Assembly: GCA_029250605.1 (NCBI GenBank)
Contig: JAQXEZ010000016.1
Coordinates: 1 to 64,000 of the forward strand
Length of the DNA stretch: 64,000 bases
Source of the DNA: Candidatus Thalassarchaeaceae archaeon
GTDB lineage: Archaea; Thermoplasmatota; Poseidoniia; Poseidoniales; Thalassarchaeaceae
Direction: 5' to 3'
The notes below the pieces were generated by a model. The model was not told the DNA's origin, ran no database searches, and worked only from the letters and a program-made list of their open reading frames with translations. This document shows, piece by piece, positions 1-10,934 of this stretch. The stretch's first letter is position 1. The number at the start of each line of letters is the position of its first letter. The position numbers were made by a program, and so were the translations under genes.

Positions 1-890
<890 letters not shown>

Positions 891-913
891 AAGAAACTCG
901 GAAACCGGGGGTC

Positions 914-934
914 GGGGTGGCTTTTTGCCACCCC
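914..934 (+). terminator. Perfect 8-bp hairpin just after 16S (terminator or processing stem)
   Basis: ggggtggc-ttttt-gccacccc, 24 nt after the 16S 3' end. Confidence 0.5.
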
Positions 935-1037
935 GCCTCCCACCTAGCCTCCTTCAGGAACCACAATAGCGCCCAATACGGTGCTTTTTTTGCATCTAGG
1001 CGAAGGTATATACCTACTACATCGCGTCAGAAGCCTC

Positions 1038-2240
1038 ATGCAGCGATTACTCGCTTCAACAATGATGCTGTTAATGATGACCGCAGCCCTAGCAGGCTGT
1101 GCGGGATCCGACGTCACACAAGATGACGTGGATACCGCGAGAGAAGAAGGAAGAGCCGCTGGAATAGCAGAGGCTACACCGGTGAGCACCCTGGACACGA
1201 TTATCGATCGTGGAACCATGAAGTGCGGGGTGAAGGAGTCCCAGTACGGAATGGGATACCTAGACGCAGCCACGGGCGTACGCTCGGGACTGGACATCTC
1301 ATACTGCCGAGCTGTTGCCGCTGCTCTGGGACTTAACCCCTCTACGGACGTTGAGTACATCCCCGCATCCGGATCGGACAGGTTCGAGAAGCTAGCCGCC
1401 GGCACCATCGACGTTCTAATCCGCACCACGACCTGGACCACCAGCCGTGACGCGAGCCTGAACGCCGACTTCGCTGGAATGAACTTCTTCGATGGACAGG
1501 GCATCCTGGTCCGCGAGGACAGGTTCGCTGCAGCTGCTGCAGGAAACTCGGCCGCTGGACTGGACGCAGCCAACATCTGCGTTGGAATCGGTACCACTAC
1601 CGAGGGCAACATGCAGGACTGGTTCGCCTCCAGGGAGATCGCCTTCACGTCCGTGCCCGTAGCCGACGCCGCTGAGGCGACTGCTAAGTTCATCGACGGA
1701 TCATGCGACGCCTTCACCGGAGACATGTCGGCCATGGTTGCCAAGAAGTGGCAGCTCGACACCGACGGCTCGATGAACGGAGTGGACATCTGGATCGCTT
1801 CAGAGCTGATGTCCAAGGAGCCCCTAGGCGCGGCAACCCGCGACATGGACTCCGACTTCAAGGACGTCGTGGCATGGGTCTGGTACGGAATGGTAACCGC
1901 GGAGGAGATGGGCGTAACGTCCAGCAACCACGGTGCCATGGCAACCTCGGCCTGCGCCGTCAACGACGCTGGCTCAGCCACTGACCCAGGAATGTGCCGC
2001 CTTCTGACCGAGAACCTCGGTCTCGGCACTGCCACCAACCCGCTTGCGGGAACATGGATGGCAGCAGTCCTAGACGCCGCAGGAAACTACGGCGAGGCGT
2101 ACGATGACGCCTTCTGCGCTGGAGACTACGACGGAACCAGCGGATCGGCAGCCATGAACGACTGCCTGATCTCGCGCGCTGGAACGCTGAACGCCCTCGT
2201 CTCAGAGGGTGGCATCCAGTACGCACCTCCAATGCGCTGA
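1038..2240 (+). CDS. Amino-acid ABC transporter substrate-binding lipoprotein (AapJ-like)
   Basis: ORF 981-2240; likely ATG at 1038 (MQRLLASTMMLLMMTAALAGC, lipobox LAGC); solute-binding protein family 3 features (DRGTMKCGVKESQYGMGYLD; LDISYCRAVAAALG); followed by permeases and ATPase. Confidence 0.9.
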   Translation: MQRLLASTMMLLMMTAALAGCAGSDVTQDDVDTAREEGRAAGIAEATPVSTLDTIIDRGTMKCGVKESQYGMGYLDAATGVRSGLDISYCRAVAAALGLNPSTDVEYIPASGSDRFEKLAAGTIDVLIRTTTWTTSRDASLNADFAGMNFFDGQGILVREDRFAAAAAGNSAAGLDAANICVGIGTTTEGNMQDWFASREIAFTSVPVADAAEATAKFIDGSCDAFTGDMSAMVAKKWQLDTDGSMNGVDIWIASELMSKEPLGAATRDMDSDFKDVVAWVWYGMVTAEEMGVTSSNHGAMATSACAVNDAGSATDPGMCRLLTENLGLGTATNPLAGTWMAAVLDAAGNYGEAYDDAFCAGDYDGTSGSAAMNDCLISRAGTLNALVSEGGIQYAPPMR

Positions 2241-2272
2241 TCCCTCAAGATTAGCAATTAGGAATTACGAAA

Positions 2273-2303
2273 GCCCCCGGGGGGGATTAACTCCCCCGGG
2301 GGC
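2273..2303 (+). terminator. Strong GC hairpin between substrate-binding protein and permease genes
   Basis: gcccccggggggg-attaa-ctcccccgggggc, near-perfect inverted repeat. Confidence 0.6.
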
Positions 2304-2342
2304 CTCAAACATCAAGTGGTTAAGCGAATAGCATGTGGTAGA

Positions 2343-5060
2343 ATGGACCTCATGCGCAATCGCCTGTCAGGACTACTGGCCATCCTTTCCGAGATGATGA
2401 GGAGGCCGACTCAGAGAGCCTCGAACGCCGCAATTCTCCTAGGGCTCCTGTACGTCTTACTAGCCGGGCCCTATGTGGGCATGCTCCCATCGCTGCCATT
2501 CCTGACCCTATTCTCCTGCCTTCTAGGAATCGGGTTCATTGCTCGAGCCGTCGACAAAATTGGCACCTTAGAAAACGAGTGGGGAATCCGAGACACGCTA
2601 TCTATCGGGGTGCTGCTTTCGCTCCCGACGCTGTACTGGAGGTATTCGAACAAGTTCCTCGGTATGTCCTCGGACTACCTTTCAAAGATGGCTACAGACA
2701 TCCCATGCACGACCGGGGTCAATTGCGTCCTTGATGCCCAGCAAAACCTAGCCTTCTACCCCCTGGACAAGATGATCCTGTTCTTCGGTGGCTTGACCCT
2801 GCTATTGTTCATGCTAGTGCAGAACGAATTCTCCAGTATTTCCAATTTGACGGGCAAAGTCTACAGGACCTTGAGGAGATTCGCAAGGGACCCAAGAAAG
2901 GGTTACGAGGACCTGATCGCCGGCTTCCGGCACAAAATAGCCGTAATACGCAAGAGTCCCGAGACGGCAATCAAAGATCGGATCGACCCAGTGACAGGAG
3001 TAAAGGTCGGTGAGATCGAAGTCGAACTGGAAAAACCGGGAGACTCGCACGCCCACCTAGCGGAAGCGTCACTCGGGTCCGCATTCTACGACGTCTCGAC
3101 CTCCCTGTTCGCAATCACCGTCTTCCTCGCGTGCTACTTGATTGTGCCAGACATGGACCTATCCGCCAGCACCCAGGTCCCATTCCTCTTCCTAGGCACG
3201 GGAGTGGTCTCCGGGATCCTGCTCCTCCAGAACAACCTCGATGACCTCCTCTCAATCCGGCCCCACAACTTCCGCGACTACACGGACGGAAGCGCCAGGT
3301 CGAAATCCGCTGCTGCTTCTTTGCTCACGATCGTCCTCTTCGTAGTGCTCTTCCTCAACGTCTCGTACGTCCCCCTAATATCCCAAGACATCCCATCCTT
3401 CCTGACCCTGATCACCCTGATCACCCTGACCTGCTGGGCCTTCATCCTCTCCAAGGAGGGGGCTAAACCCAAAGTCCAGTCACACAGGTCTGCAGCATTC
3501 GCCTTCCTAGTGATATTCCCATTCCTGATGTACCTGTTCCTGAGGGTGTTGTTCCTAATGAACGACGGCACCAACCCGGTAATGCTGAACCGATGGGAGG
3601 TGAGGTACGAGTTCATGGACCTCGGTAACACGTTCAAGATCAATCCATGGCCACTGGACGCCGAGCCAAACATCGATGCGAGGTGGATTTTCCTCAAGGC
3701 GGCCATAATCAACTCCGTCAGAGTCACCCTCGTCAGCATCATCCTGTGCACCATCCTAGGGGTAATAGTCGGAGTCGCCCGCCTCTCAAGCAACAAGCTG
3801 ACCGCTTGGGCAGCCACGGCATACGTCGAGATATTCCGAAACCTCCCCCTTGCGGTCCTACTCTTCCTGCTAGCCACGCAGATCGGACTGCAGTTCCCGA
3901 TGATGCCAGAGGAGAAGAACCTGTTCGGCGGTGCGATCTACTACAGCAACAAGGGCATCTGGTTCACCACGGTTGCCTCCTACGGGGCGCTGGCCCTCTC
4001 TGTAGTCGGACTAGCCATGGTCAGGGCCCTGCTCCGTCACCAAGACAGGGTGGAGCCCCGAACCATCTCGGCACCACAGGGATTCAGCCTCAGGAGGCCA
4101 TTCGCTTCGTTGGGGTGGAGGTTCGAGCCCCTAGCCGCCGACCTATTCGTCATCCTCTCCCTGGTTCTACTATTGACCAGGGTGCAAATCGGCGAGGCAC
4201 TATTCACGACCCCGTCCGGAAGGTTCTCGCCGGGAGTAATCAGCAGTGACCTGTTCGAGGCCCTGTTCTACCCGTTCCTAGGGAGCCTGCCTGACGGCCT
4301 CACGACCATTGATGGAAAGTCCAACGTGCAGACGCTGGGGGACAACGCACAGATAGCGATCGGACCCCTGCTGGGCGTCCTGCTATTGGTGTACTCCCTC
4401 CTGGTCACCACCAACGTAGACGATGACGGCATGAATTCGCTGGAGGTGGACGACACCGAGGAAGGCATCAGGCGACGATTCACCCTCTGGGTCGCAGTCT
4501 TCGCCTTCGCACTAGGGGTAACCCTCGCGGGCGGGATTTACGAGGTTGGCGAGGCCCTTTCGATGCCCGAGTTCACCAAGGACAGGAACAACGACGGCGT
4601 CCTAGACCAGCCAGGGTCTTGGGGGATAGAGGAGGGAACCGGGTTCGAGATAACGCCCTTCTTCCTCGCGATGGTACTCGGGCTGACACTATTCACCGCA
4701 TCCGTGGTGGCGGAGATTGTCAGGGGGAGCATACAGTCACTTCCCAGGGGGCAGGTGGAGGCTGCCATATCGCTCTCATTGAACCCGTTCCAGAGGCTGA
4801 GGCTGGTCATACTCCCTCAGGCTCTGAGGAGCATGATCCCCCTGCTGAACAACCAGTTCATGAACGTCTGGAAGAACTCCAGCCTGGCCGTGGTCGTGGC
4901 CTACACTGACATTTTCTACGTCATCCTGGTGATGATGAACAACGTCGGCAAGCTCATCCCACTGTTCCTGCTCCTCCTGGTCACATACCAGATTGGCAGC
5001 CTCACGATTTCTGCGGTAATGAACTGGTACAACTCCAGAGTAACGAGCGTGAAGATATGA
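2343..5060 (+). CDS. Amino-acid ABC transporter permease (AapQ-like), greatly enlarged
   Basis: ORF 2316-5060; start uncertain (2343 or nearby). INSVRVTLVSIILCTILGVIVG...EIFRNLPL and EAA loop QVEAAISLSLNPFQRLRLVILPQALRSMIP; multiple TM segments. Confidence 0.88.
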   Translation: MDLMRNRLSGLLAILSEMMRRPTQRASNAAILLGLLYVLLAGPYVGMLPSLPFLTLFSCLLGIGFIARAVDKIGTLENEWGIRDTLSIGVLLSLPTLYWRYSNKFLGMSSDYLSKMATDIPCTTGVNCVLDAQQNLAFYPLDKMILFFGGLTLLLFMLVQNEFSSISNLTGKVYRTLRRFARDPRKGYEDLIAGFRHKIAVIRKSPETAIKDRIDPVTGVKVGEIEVELEKPGDSHAHLAEASLGSAFYDVSTSLFAITVFLACYLIVPDMDLSASTQVPFLFLGTGVVSGILLLQNNLDDLLSIRPHNFRDYTDGSARSKSAAASLLTIVLFVVLFLNVSYVPLISQDIPSFLTLITLITLTCWAFILSKEGAKPKVQSHRSAAFAFLVIFPFLMYLFLRVLFLMNDGTNPVMLNRWEVRYEFMDLGNTFKINPWPLDAEPNIDARWIFLKAAIINSVRVTLVSIILCTILGVIVGVARLSSNKLTAWAATAYVEIFRNLPLAVLLFLLATQIGLQFPMMPEEKNLFGGAIYYSNKGIWFTTVASYGALALSVVGLAMVRALLRHQDRVEPRTISAPQGFSLRRPFASLGWRFEPLAADLFVILSLVLLLTRVQIGEALFTTPSGRFSPGVISSDLFEALFYPFLGSLPDGLTTIDGKSNVQTLGDNAQIAIGPLLGVLLLVYSLLVTTNVDDDGMNSLEVDDTEEGIRRRFTLWVAVFAFALGVTLAGGIYEVGEALSMPEFTKDRNNDGVLDQPGSWGIEEGTGFEITPFFLAMVLGLTLFTASVVAEIVRGSIQSLPRGQVEAAISLSLNPFQRLRLVILPQALRSMIPLLNNQFMNVWKNSSLAVVVAYTDIFYVILVMMNNVGKLIPLFLLLLVTYQIGSLTISAVMNWYNSRVTSVKI

Positions 5061-6742
5061 CTACGATCAAGAAGGTACTGGATTCGATGTGGGCCCTGGC
5101 TCCTTCAGCCCTGAAGTCAGAGACCGGCATTAGGGAATTGGAAGAATCAATAGTCGGCAAAAGCGGCAATCCATGGATAAACCACGAGAACGAAAGAGTA
5201 GTCTCTTCCTTTGTATTGGGGCTATCCATAACCATGGCGTTCGCCTTCTCAATGGAGTCTTGGAGAGCAGCAACAATGGAACTCAACCCGGTAATGGGGC
5301 AGCCTACCGGCGATGCCGACCTACTGGCTATCTTGTACTTCCTGCTAGCCGCGTTCACCTACTGGGTCACCATTTCCTCGATGGTGAAACTAACTTGGCT
5401 CAAGTCCACATCGACTGCCCTTCTCGGAATCTCGACTGCGTGGATAATATTCATCGTCTCCACATTCCTGATCCACTGGTCGCTCATAGAGGCGGACTGG
5501 GTCGTGGTCTGGGCGAACAGAGATCTGGTGATGATGGGGCAGCTGATGAAGGAGCAGATGACCCAGTCCCCAGGATCACACGTCTGCATAAACGAGTCGA
5601 ACTGCTACGGCATCAACCAGAACTTCCGACTTTGGTGGTCACTTTACCTGACCTTCGGGATTCTGGGTGGCTCTTATGGGGCAAGCGGGGAGAAGCCCAG
5701 GAAATTCCTGGTCCCGTTCTTCGCCATCATGGGCCTAGTGGCTCTGATAGCCCTCAATCCGACTGAGGTCAGTTACAAGACTGACACGGTCCAGGTCAAG
5801 CTGGCGATCGCTACACTCTGGGCCCTCGTGGGATACGGCCTAGCGTACTGGTACTCGAAGAACAACGAGGAGTACAAGGTAAACCGACTGAAGTCATATC
5901 TGGCAGTATCGGCCGTGGCCACGTTCTTCTTCGCAATCCTGATCATGGATCCGCCTCAGTTCGTCAAAGACGGGGCAGAGGTACTTGGAGGGACCCCGGC
6001 CCAATCTTTCTCAGAGGATATCATCGCAGGCGACAGAACCCCCTCGACCTGGGACAAGCTTGCCGGCAACGGAATCGAGGCATCCCAATGGGGCGGTCTG
6101 TTCGTGAACCTGATTATCGCCACCGCAGGATGCGTCCTAGGCTTCGGGATAGGGGTCGTCTTAGCCTTCGGGAGGCAGAGCGACCAGGCATTCTTCAGCA
6201 TCCCATCCATCGCCGTGATAGAGTTGGTGAGATCAGGGCCGCTGATCTGCTGGCTGTACTTCGCGGTGTTCATGATGCCCGACCTGATGGACCCATTCTA
6301 CAACGCAGAGGACATAATCAGGATGCTCCTGATGTTCGGAATATTCGGTGGGTGCTACATCGCCGAGGTCCTCAGGGGCGGTCTGCAGGCCGTTGACAGC
6401 GGTCAGAAGGAGGCAGCAGCAGCACTAGGGCTATCACCACTCCAGACCAAGCTGCAGGTCGAACTCCCCAACGCGGTCAGGACCACCCTTCCCTCGATCA
6501 TCAGCGTGTTCATCGGCCTCTGGAAGGACACCACCCTCCTCTTCATCGTCAACATCCTCGACTTCTTCAAGCTGGCAAAGGACCTGCCCAACTCGGATCT
6601 GAGGTTCCTCGGGGACTTCCTCGAGCCGCTCTATGTCACCGCAGTGGTGTTCTGGATTTTCGCATTCTACTTGTCTAGGGTCTCGATGAAGGTCGAGAAG
6701 AACCTTGGGCTCGTAAGAGAAGGAGGAGGAGAAGCTGCATGA
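5057..6742 (+). CDS. Amino-acid ABC transporter permease (AapM-like)
   Basis: EAA loop [30 protein letters not shown]; overlaps the upstream gene by 4 bp (ATGA). Confidence 0.9.
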   Translation: MTTIKKVLDSMWALAPSALKSETGIRELEESIVGKSGNPWINHENERVVSSFVLGLSITMAFAFSMESWRAATMELNPVMGQPTGDADLLAILYFLLAAFTYWVTISSMVKLTWLKSTSTALLGISTAWIIFIVSTFLIHWSLIEADWVVVWANRDLVMMGQLMKEQMTQSPGSHVCINESNCYGINQNFRLWWSLYLTFGILGGSYGASGEKPRKFLVPFFAIMGLVALIALNPTEVSYKTDTVQVKLAIATLWALVGYGLAYWYSKNNEEYKVNRLKSYLAVSAVATFFFAILIMDPPQFVKDGAEVLGGTPAQSFSEDIIAGDRTPSTWDKLAGNGIEASQWGGLFVNLIIATAGCVLGFGIGVVLAFGRQSDQAFFSIPSIAVIELVRSGPLICWLYFAVFMMPDLMDPFYNAEDIIRMLLMFGIFGGCYIAEVLRGGLQAVDSGQKEAAAALGLSPLQTKLQVELPNAVRTTLPSIISVFIGLWKDTTLLFIVNILDFFKLAKDLPNSDLRFLGDFLEPLYVTAVVFWIFAFYLSRVSMKVEKNLGLVREGGGEAA

Positions 6743-7491
6743 GTGAAGAAAGCGATGAGATGATAATTGAAACAGAGGGAGTTAGGGTGAACTTCGGTGA
6801 CTTCTGGGCACTGAAGGGAGTGGACATCAAGGTCAGGAAAGGCGAGATAATAGTCATCCTGGGGCCATCGGGGTCCGGGAAGTCCACATTCATAAGGACC
6901 CTCAACCGACTCCAGCCCCACAGCGGTGGGACGATCAAGATCGATGGTATTACCGTCGACGAGGACACAACGGTATCCGACCTGAAGTACGTTCGCTCGG
7001 AGATCGGGTTCGTATTCCAGCAGTTCAACCTCTTCCCCCATCTCACCATAATGGAGAACATCACGCTAGCCCCAATGAAGGTAAAGAGAATGCCAAAGAG
7101 GGAGGCCGAGGAGAGGGCCATGGAGCTGCTGGAGAGGGTAGGAATCCCCGAGCAGGCATACAAGTACCCAAGCGGCCTTTCAGGCGGGCAGCAGCAGAGG
7201 GTGGCCATTGCCAGGGCCCTAGCAATGGATCCGAAGATCATGCTCTTCGACGAGCCGACCTCGGCTCTCGACCCAGAGATGATCAAGGAGGTCCTCGAGG
7301 TCATGATAGACCTGGCGAGGCGAGACATCACGATGATTGTGGTCACTCACGAGATGGGCTTTGCCAAGGAGGTCGCTGACAGGTGCATCCTCTTCGACGA
7401 GGGGCATCTGATAGAGGAGAACAATCCCGAGGAGTTCTTCTCGAAGCCGAAGCACGAAAGGACCAAGCTGTTCCTAGAGCAGATCCTCTAG
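6739..7491 (+). CDS. Polar amino-acid ABC transporter ATP-binding protein (AapP/GlnQ-like)
   Basis: Walker [11 protein letters not shown]-loop, signature LSGGQQQR, Walker [15 protein letters not shown]; 4-bp overlap with upstream gene. Confidence 0.96.
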   Translation: MSEESDEMIIETEGVRVNFGDFWALKGVDIKVRKGEIIVILGPSGSGKSTFIRTLNRLQPHSGGTIKIDGITVDEDTTVSDLKYVRSEIGFVFQQFNLFPHLTIMENITLAPMKVKRMPKREAEERAMELLERVGIPEQAYKYPSGLSGGQQQRVAIARALAMDPKIMLFDEPTSALDPEMIKEVLEVMIDLARRDITMIVVTHEMGFAKEVADRCILFDEGHLIEENNPEEFFSKPKHERTKLFLEQIL

Positions 7492-8363
7492 GTCCTGGAG
7501 AGCCACTGGGAGACGCCGTTCAGTATCGCCCCCCTGAAGGTGAGCAGGCTCAGGCTCGGTCCATTCAAGCCTATCGTCAGGGTCGCACCCCTGGTGAAGT
7601 GGGTCTCGTCCCACCCGTCGCTGACCACGTAGCCCCTGTGCATGTCACTCGTGATCACGGTAGGCTCACTGACCCACTCCCAGTAGGAGCCGTCTGCCGA
7701 CCTGTCCGCACGAGGGAGGTCCCTGGCAACGTACAGGTAGTGGTCGTCAATCTCGCTGGCCGGGAAATCGACTCCCTCGATGTTGGCGACGTGCCTGAAC
7801 CAGGCCCCCTGTCCCACGAAGGTCGAGAATAGGCACCCGGAAGAGTGCTGCATGGAGTCAATCCCCCTCCTCTGGAGCCTGTACTTGGATGGCTGGTACT
7901 GGTGAGTGTTGGCGACGAGGAGGTCATTTAGGGCGGGATCGCATCGAATGACGTTCCCGCTCGTGGTCTCGATCTCGGCTTGAAGGCGAGGCAGGACGTT
8001 GACTATCGCCTTCCCATCCAGGGCAGCCCTAACGTCCTCGGAGAACGTGCTTGGATCGCTGCCCATGAAGAATCCGTACGAACCCCCGTTGCCCTCGACG
8101 CGCGGGTGGCTGTTTACCCCCATCACCGGGGTGTTCTCGTCGACCGAGTGAGCTATCGACGTCAGAGTCCCATCGCCACCCAGCACGATGACCAGGTCGG
8201 GCTCCACGAAGTCAGCTCGCCTGACGGTCTCCCTGGCGGTGTAGCCAACGTTCAGCCCCCTCTCTGCCTCGAGATTGTCGAGCACTCGCCTGACTTCCTC
8301 AAGCGACCTGTCGTGGACTTCCTCGAAGTTCTTCTTGTAGACGACGAGGATGTCTGCGCTCAT
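7488..8363 (-). CDS. ATP-NAD kinase family protein
   Basis: [23 protein letters not shown] and NDLLVAN motifs; start taken at the [11 protein letters not shown] methionine. Confidence 0.85.
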   Translation of the reverse strand: MSADILVVYKKNFEEVHDRSLEEVRRVLDNLEAERGLNVGYTARETVRRADFVEPDLVIVLGGDGTLTSIAHSVDENTPVMGVNSHPRVEGNGGSYGFFMGSDPSTFSEDVRAALDGKAIVNVLPRLQAEIETTSGNVIRCDPALNDLLVANTHQYQPSKYRLQRRGIDSMQHSSGCLFSTFVGQGAWFRHVANIEGVDFPASEIDDHYLYVARDLPRADRSADGSYWEWVSEPTVITSDMHRGYVVSDGWDETHFTRGATLTIGLNGPSLSLLTFRGAILNGVSQWLSRT

Positions 8364-8477
8364 AGTTGGCCTCCCTCGGCAATCGCTCCACGTGCCCTCC
8401 ATATAGGGGCCACGCAAACCGACTCACGCCCGAATCCATTGAGGAACGCATATTTGGGCACCCATTCAGCCACCGAC

Positions 8478-9593
8478 GTGCTCAGACCCGTCTTGCTGTC
8501 GTTATTGCTCTGCATCCCTGCGCTATCCGGCTGCCTGGAGGTCGAGAGGCACTGCCCAGAGGGCACATGCTTCCCCCTCACCAGCAGCGCATTCAACTCC
8601 ATCCTGGAGGAGGTCGGGGAGATAGACGCACTGCAACTGGCTGAGGGGTACGACAGGCTCAGCGTCAGCACCCTATCCAGGTTCACCGAATCCGGAGTCA
8701 GCGGGGAGATGCAGTGGAAGGTCGAGAAGGACGACGATAGGGAACTCCGGCTAGTAGTCAACTCGGTCGTGGTCGGCGGGATAGTAGTGGTAGGTTACGA
8801 GATCTGGGACGGTGGTCCCGACACCTACACCAGGACCTCGGATCACTGGATGAAGGGGAGGGACATGGAGCCGAACTACGAGGACCCCTTCCTAGAGATA
8901 GCGAGGCTGGCGGCTGAGGACCCCAATGGGAGGTGGCCGCCATTCAGATACGACGTCTCCCAGTTCTCAGACCTAAGTTGGACGATAACCGGGGATGCCA
9001 TGGAGTCATACCAGATAGCCAGGGCAACCAGCGGCCCGGATGAGATTTACTTCGAGATACATGGACTGACTCCGAGGATTGTCGGCCTCACGATTTACTC
9101 GGAGGGACTCAGCCAGGAGGATGTGACATTCTCCATGTCCATCGCCACGGAAGACTGGGACCACGCACTCAGCATCGACTACTACCTTACCATGCTCGAG
9201 GGTAACTCATACTTGGGCATGAGCGGACTGGCTGAGTTCCCACGGGCTCCCGTCCCATTCATCCCAATCCCAGACCAGCAGTCAGTCACAGGCGATACCA
9301 CCACGGTCACCGGGACGGTCCCCGGGGAGATGTCCCACGAGGTTTCCCTGTCCGAGATGGAGATGCACGTCTTCTCAGGCGGGTCTTCCGTTGCGAGTCT
9401 GATGCTCAACGATGAGCAGGCCAACATTTCCGCCGAGGGCGGGACGTGGTGGGATCTCACATGGACTGACTCCGGAGACTCGGGCCTACTGTCGCAATTG
9501 GACACCTTCTCCATCAGGACGAACTCAGACGAGACCTTCGAGATCCGAATCTTCGATCATTGGGCACAGGCCTGGACCGATGGCCTAGGATAG
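8478..9593 (+). CDS. Predicted secreted lipoprotein, unknown function
   Basis: GTG start giving VLRPVLLSLLLCIPALSGCLEVE (signal peptide with lipobox). The N-terminal part of the listed ORF from 7980 is antisense to NAD kinase. Confidence 0.7.
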   Translation: MLRPVLLSLLLCIPALSGCLEVERHCPEGTCFPLTSSAFNSILEEVGEIDALQLAEGYDRLSVSTLSRFTESGVSGEMQWKVEKDDDRELRLVVNSVVVGGIVVVGYEIWDGGPDTYTRTSDHWMKGRDMEPNYEDPFLEIARLAAEDPNGRWPPFRYDVSQFSDLSWTITGDAMESYQIARATSGPDEIYFEIHGLTPRIVGLTIYSEGLSQEDVTFSMSIATEDWDHALSIDYYLTMLEGNSYLGMSGLAEFPRAPVPFIPIPDQQSVTGDTTTVTGTVPGEMSHEVSLSEMEMHVFSGGSSVASLMLNDEQANISAEGGTWWDLTWTDSGDSGLLSQLDTFSIRTNSDETFEIRIFDHWAQAWTDGLG

Positions 9594-9630
9594 AGAAATC
9601 CGGGACCAATGACGAGGAAGAGTGAGGCGC

Positions 9631-9990
9631 CTAGATCCAATCGTCATTGGGGGCAGTCAGCTCGCTACCTGCGTTCCCTGTGTTCACGACCCCTCTAGGC
9701 TCTACCAGCATCACCTTGCACTCAGAGTCGGCGCAGGGCTTGTGCCTCACGCCCTTGGGAACGACGTACATCTCACCCTCGCCCAGCTCTACCGAACCAT
9801 CCTCGAACTCGATCCTCATGCTTCCCTCGATGACGATGAAAGCCTCGTCCGTGTCTTCATGCTCGTGCCAGACGAACTCCCCCTCTATCTTGACGAGCTT
9901 GAACTGGTAGTCGTTCATCTCGGCGATCACCTTGGGTGTCCACTGTTCTGAGAAGCCGGAGAGCTTTTCCCTGAGGTTTACCTTGTCCAT
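9631..9990 (-). CDS. Small cupin-domain protein
   Basis: [27 protein letters not shown]...[16 protein letters not shown] (cupin motifs 1 and 2). Confidence 0.88.
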   Translation of the reverse strand: MDKVNLREKLSGFSEQWTPKVIAEMNDYQFKLVKIEGEFVWHEHEDTDEAFIVIEGSMRIEFEDGSVELGEGEMYVVPKGVRHKPCADSECKVMLVEPRGVVNTGNAGSELTAPNDDWI

Positions 9991-10054
9991 CCCACTCAAT
10001 TCCCCGGCTGAGTCGATGTATTCAAATTATTAGGGCGGACTAATCACAAGGAAC

Positions 10055-10819
10055 ATGGAAACAGGACTTGGGGGCAAGGTCGTGCTAGTCACAGGCGGCG
10101 CCGGAGGGATCGGCCAGGCAATATGCAGGAAGTTCGCCGAGGATGGAGCCAAGGTGGCAGTACATTTCCACACTTCATCCGAAGAGGCCGAGTCACTAGC
10201 CGCGGAAATCGGCGGGATCGCAGTCCATGCCGATCTTAGGGTGCCCTCCCAAGCCGACAAGATGGTGGCCGAGATCGTCTCGCAGATGGGGGGGATAGAC
10301 GTTTGTGTGGCCAATTCTGGGTCATACCCCCCTGATCCCAGGCCAATGTGGGAGATTGACGAAGAGAGGTGGAACTCAACGATCATGTCCAATCTGGGGG
10401 TGTCTGCCAACACTTCTCGCTCATTCCTCTCCCATGCGTCGACCAGGGGTTCGGGCTCCCTCGTCCTTGTTGGCTCAACAGCGGGGGTATTCGGGGAGGC
10501 TGGCCACTCGGACTACGCTGCCGCCAAGGGCGCGATAACCACCGGGCTCCTACTGTCGCTGAAGAACGAGGTCTCCCGATTGGGGTCGGTCAGGGTGAAT
10601 GCTGTAGCGCCGGGCTGGACACTCACCGAGAAGAAGGCCGAATCCGGTCTGGACGAGGAGGTGATGGAGAGGGCGAAGTCCACAATGGCACTCAAGAAGC
10701 TGGCTACTCCGAATGACGTGGCTATGGCTATCGTCTCCCTGTCATCGGACGAGGTGTCCGGGCACATCACGGGGCAGGTAATCGAGGTGGCAGGCGGAAT
10801 GGAAGGAAGGCTAGTCTGA
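10055..10819 (+). CDS. Short-chain dehydrogenase/reductase (FabG-like)
   Basis: VLVTGGAGGIGQAI; YAAAKGA; C-terminal GQVIEVAGGM. Confidence 0.92.
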   Translation: METGLGGKVVLVTGGAGGIGQAICRKFAEDGAKVAVHFHTSSEEAESLAAEIGGIAVHADLRVPSQADKMVAEIVSQMGGIDVCVANSGSYPPDPRPMWEIDEERWNSTIMSNLGVSANTSRSFLSHASTRGSGSLVLVGSTAGVFGEAGHSDYAAAKGAITTGLLLSLKNEVSRLGSVRVNAVAPGWTLTEKKAESGLDEEVMERAKSTMALKKLATPNDVAMAIVSLSSDEVSGHITGQVIEVAGGMEGRLV

Positions 10820-10930
10820 ACTTTTCGAGGACAGCTTCTTCCACAGGTAGACCGCGATGGCCAGCAGTGCTATCGCCCACCCCGGGGTGATGATCAGAAC
10901 CGCCACTGTAGCAGCAATCTCCTCAAGCAC
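10811..10930 (-). CDS. Candidate 39-aa single-TM small protein
   Basis: Hand-translated GTG ORF, VLEEIAATVAVLIITPGWAIALLAIAVYLWKKLSSKSSD*, starting 4 nt after the stop of the same-strand SDR; absent from the ORF track (below length cutoff). Confidence 0.45.
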   Translation of the reverse strand: MLEEIAATVAVLIITPGWAIALLAIAVYLWKKLSSKSSD

Positions 10931-10934
10931 GAGA

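Noticed and set aside
944-2038. Long minus-strand ORF (364 aa) opposite the substrate-binding protein gene
   Set aside because: Mirror ORF created by strong codon bias of the real plus-strand lipoprotein gene; no domain-like sequence.
7980-8477. N-terminal 166 codons of the 537-aa plus-strand ORF
   Set aside because: Antisense to NAD kinase; a signal peptide with lipobox begins at GTG 8478, so the upstream part is probably untranslated.
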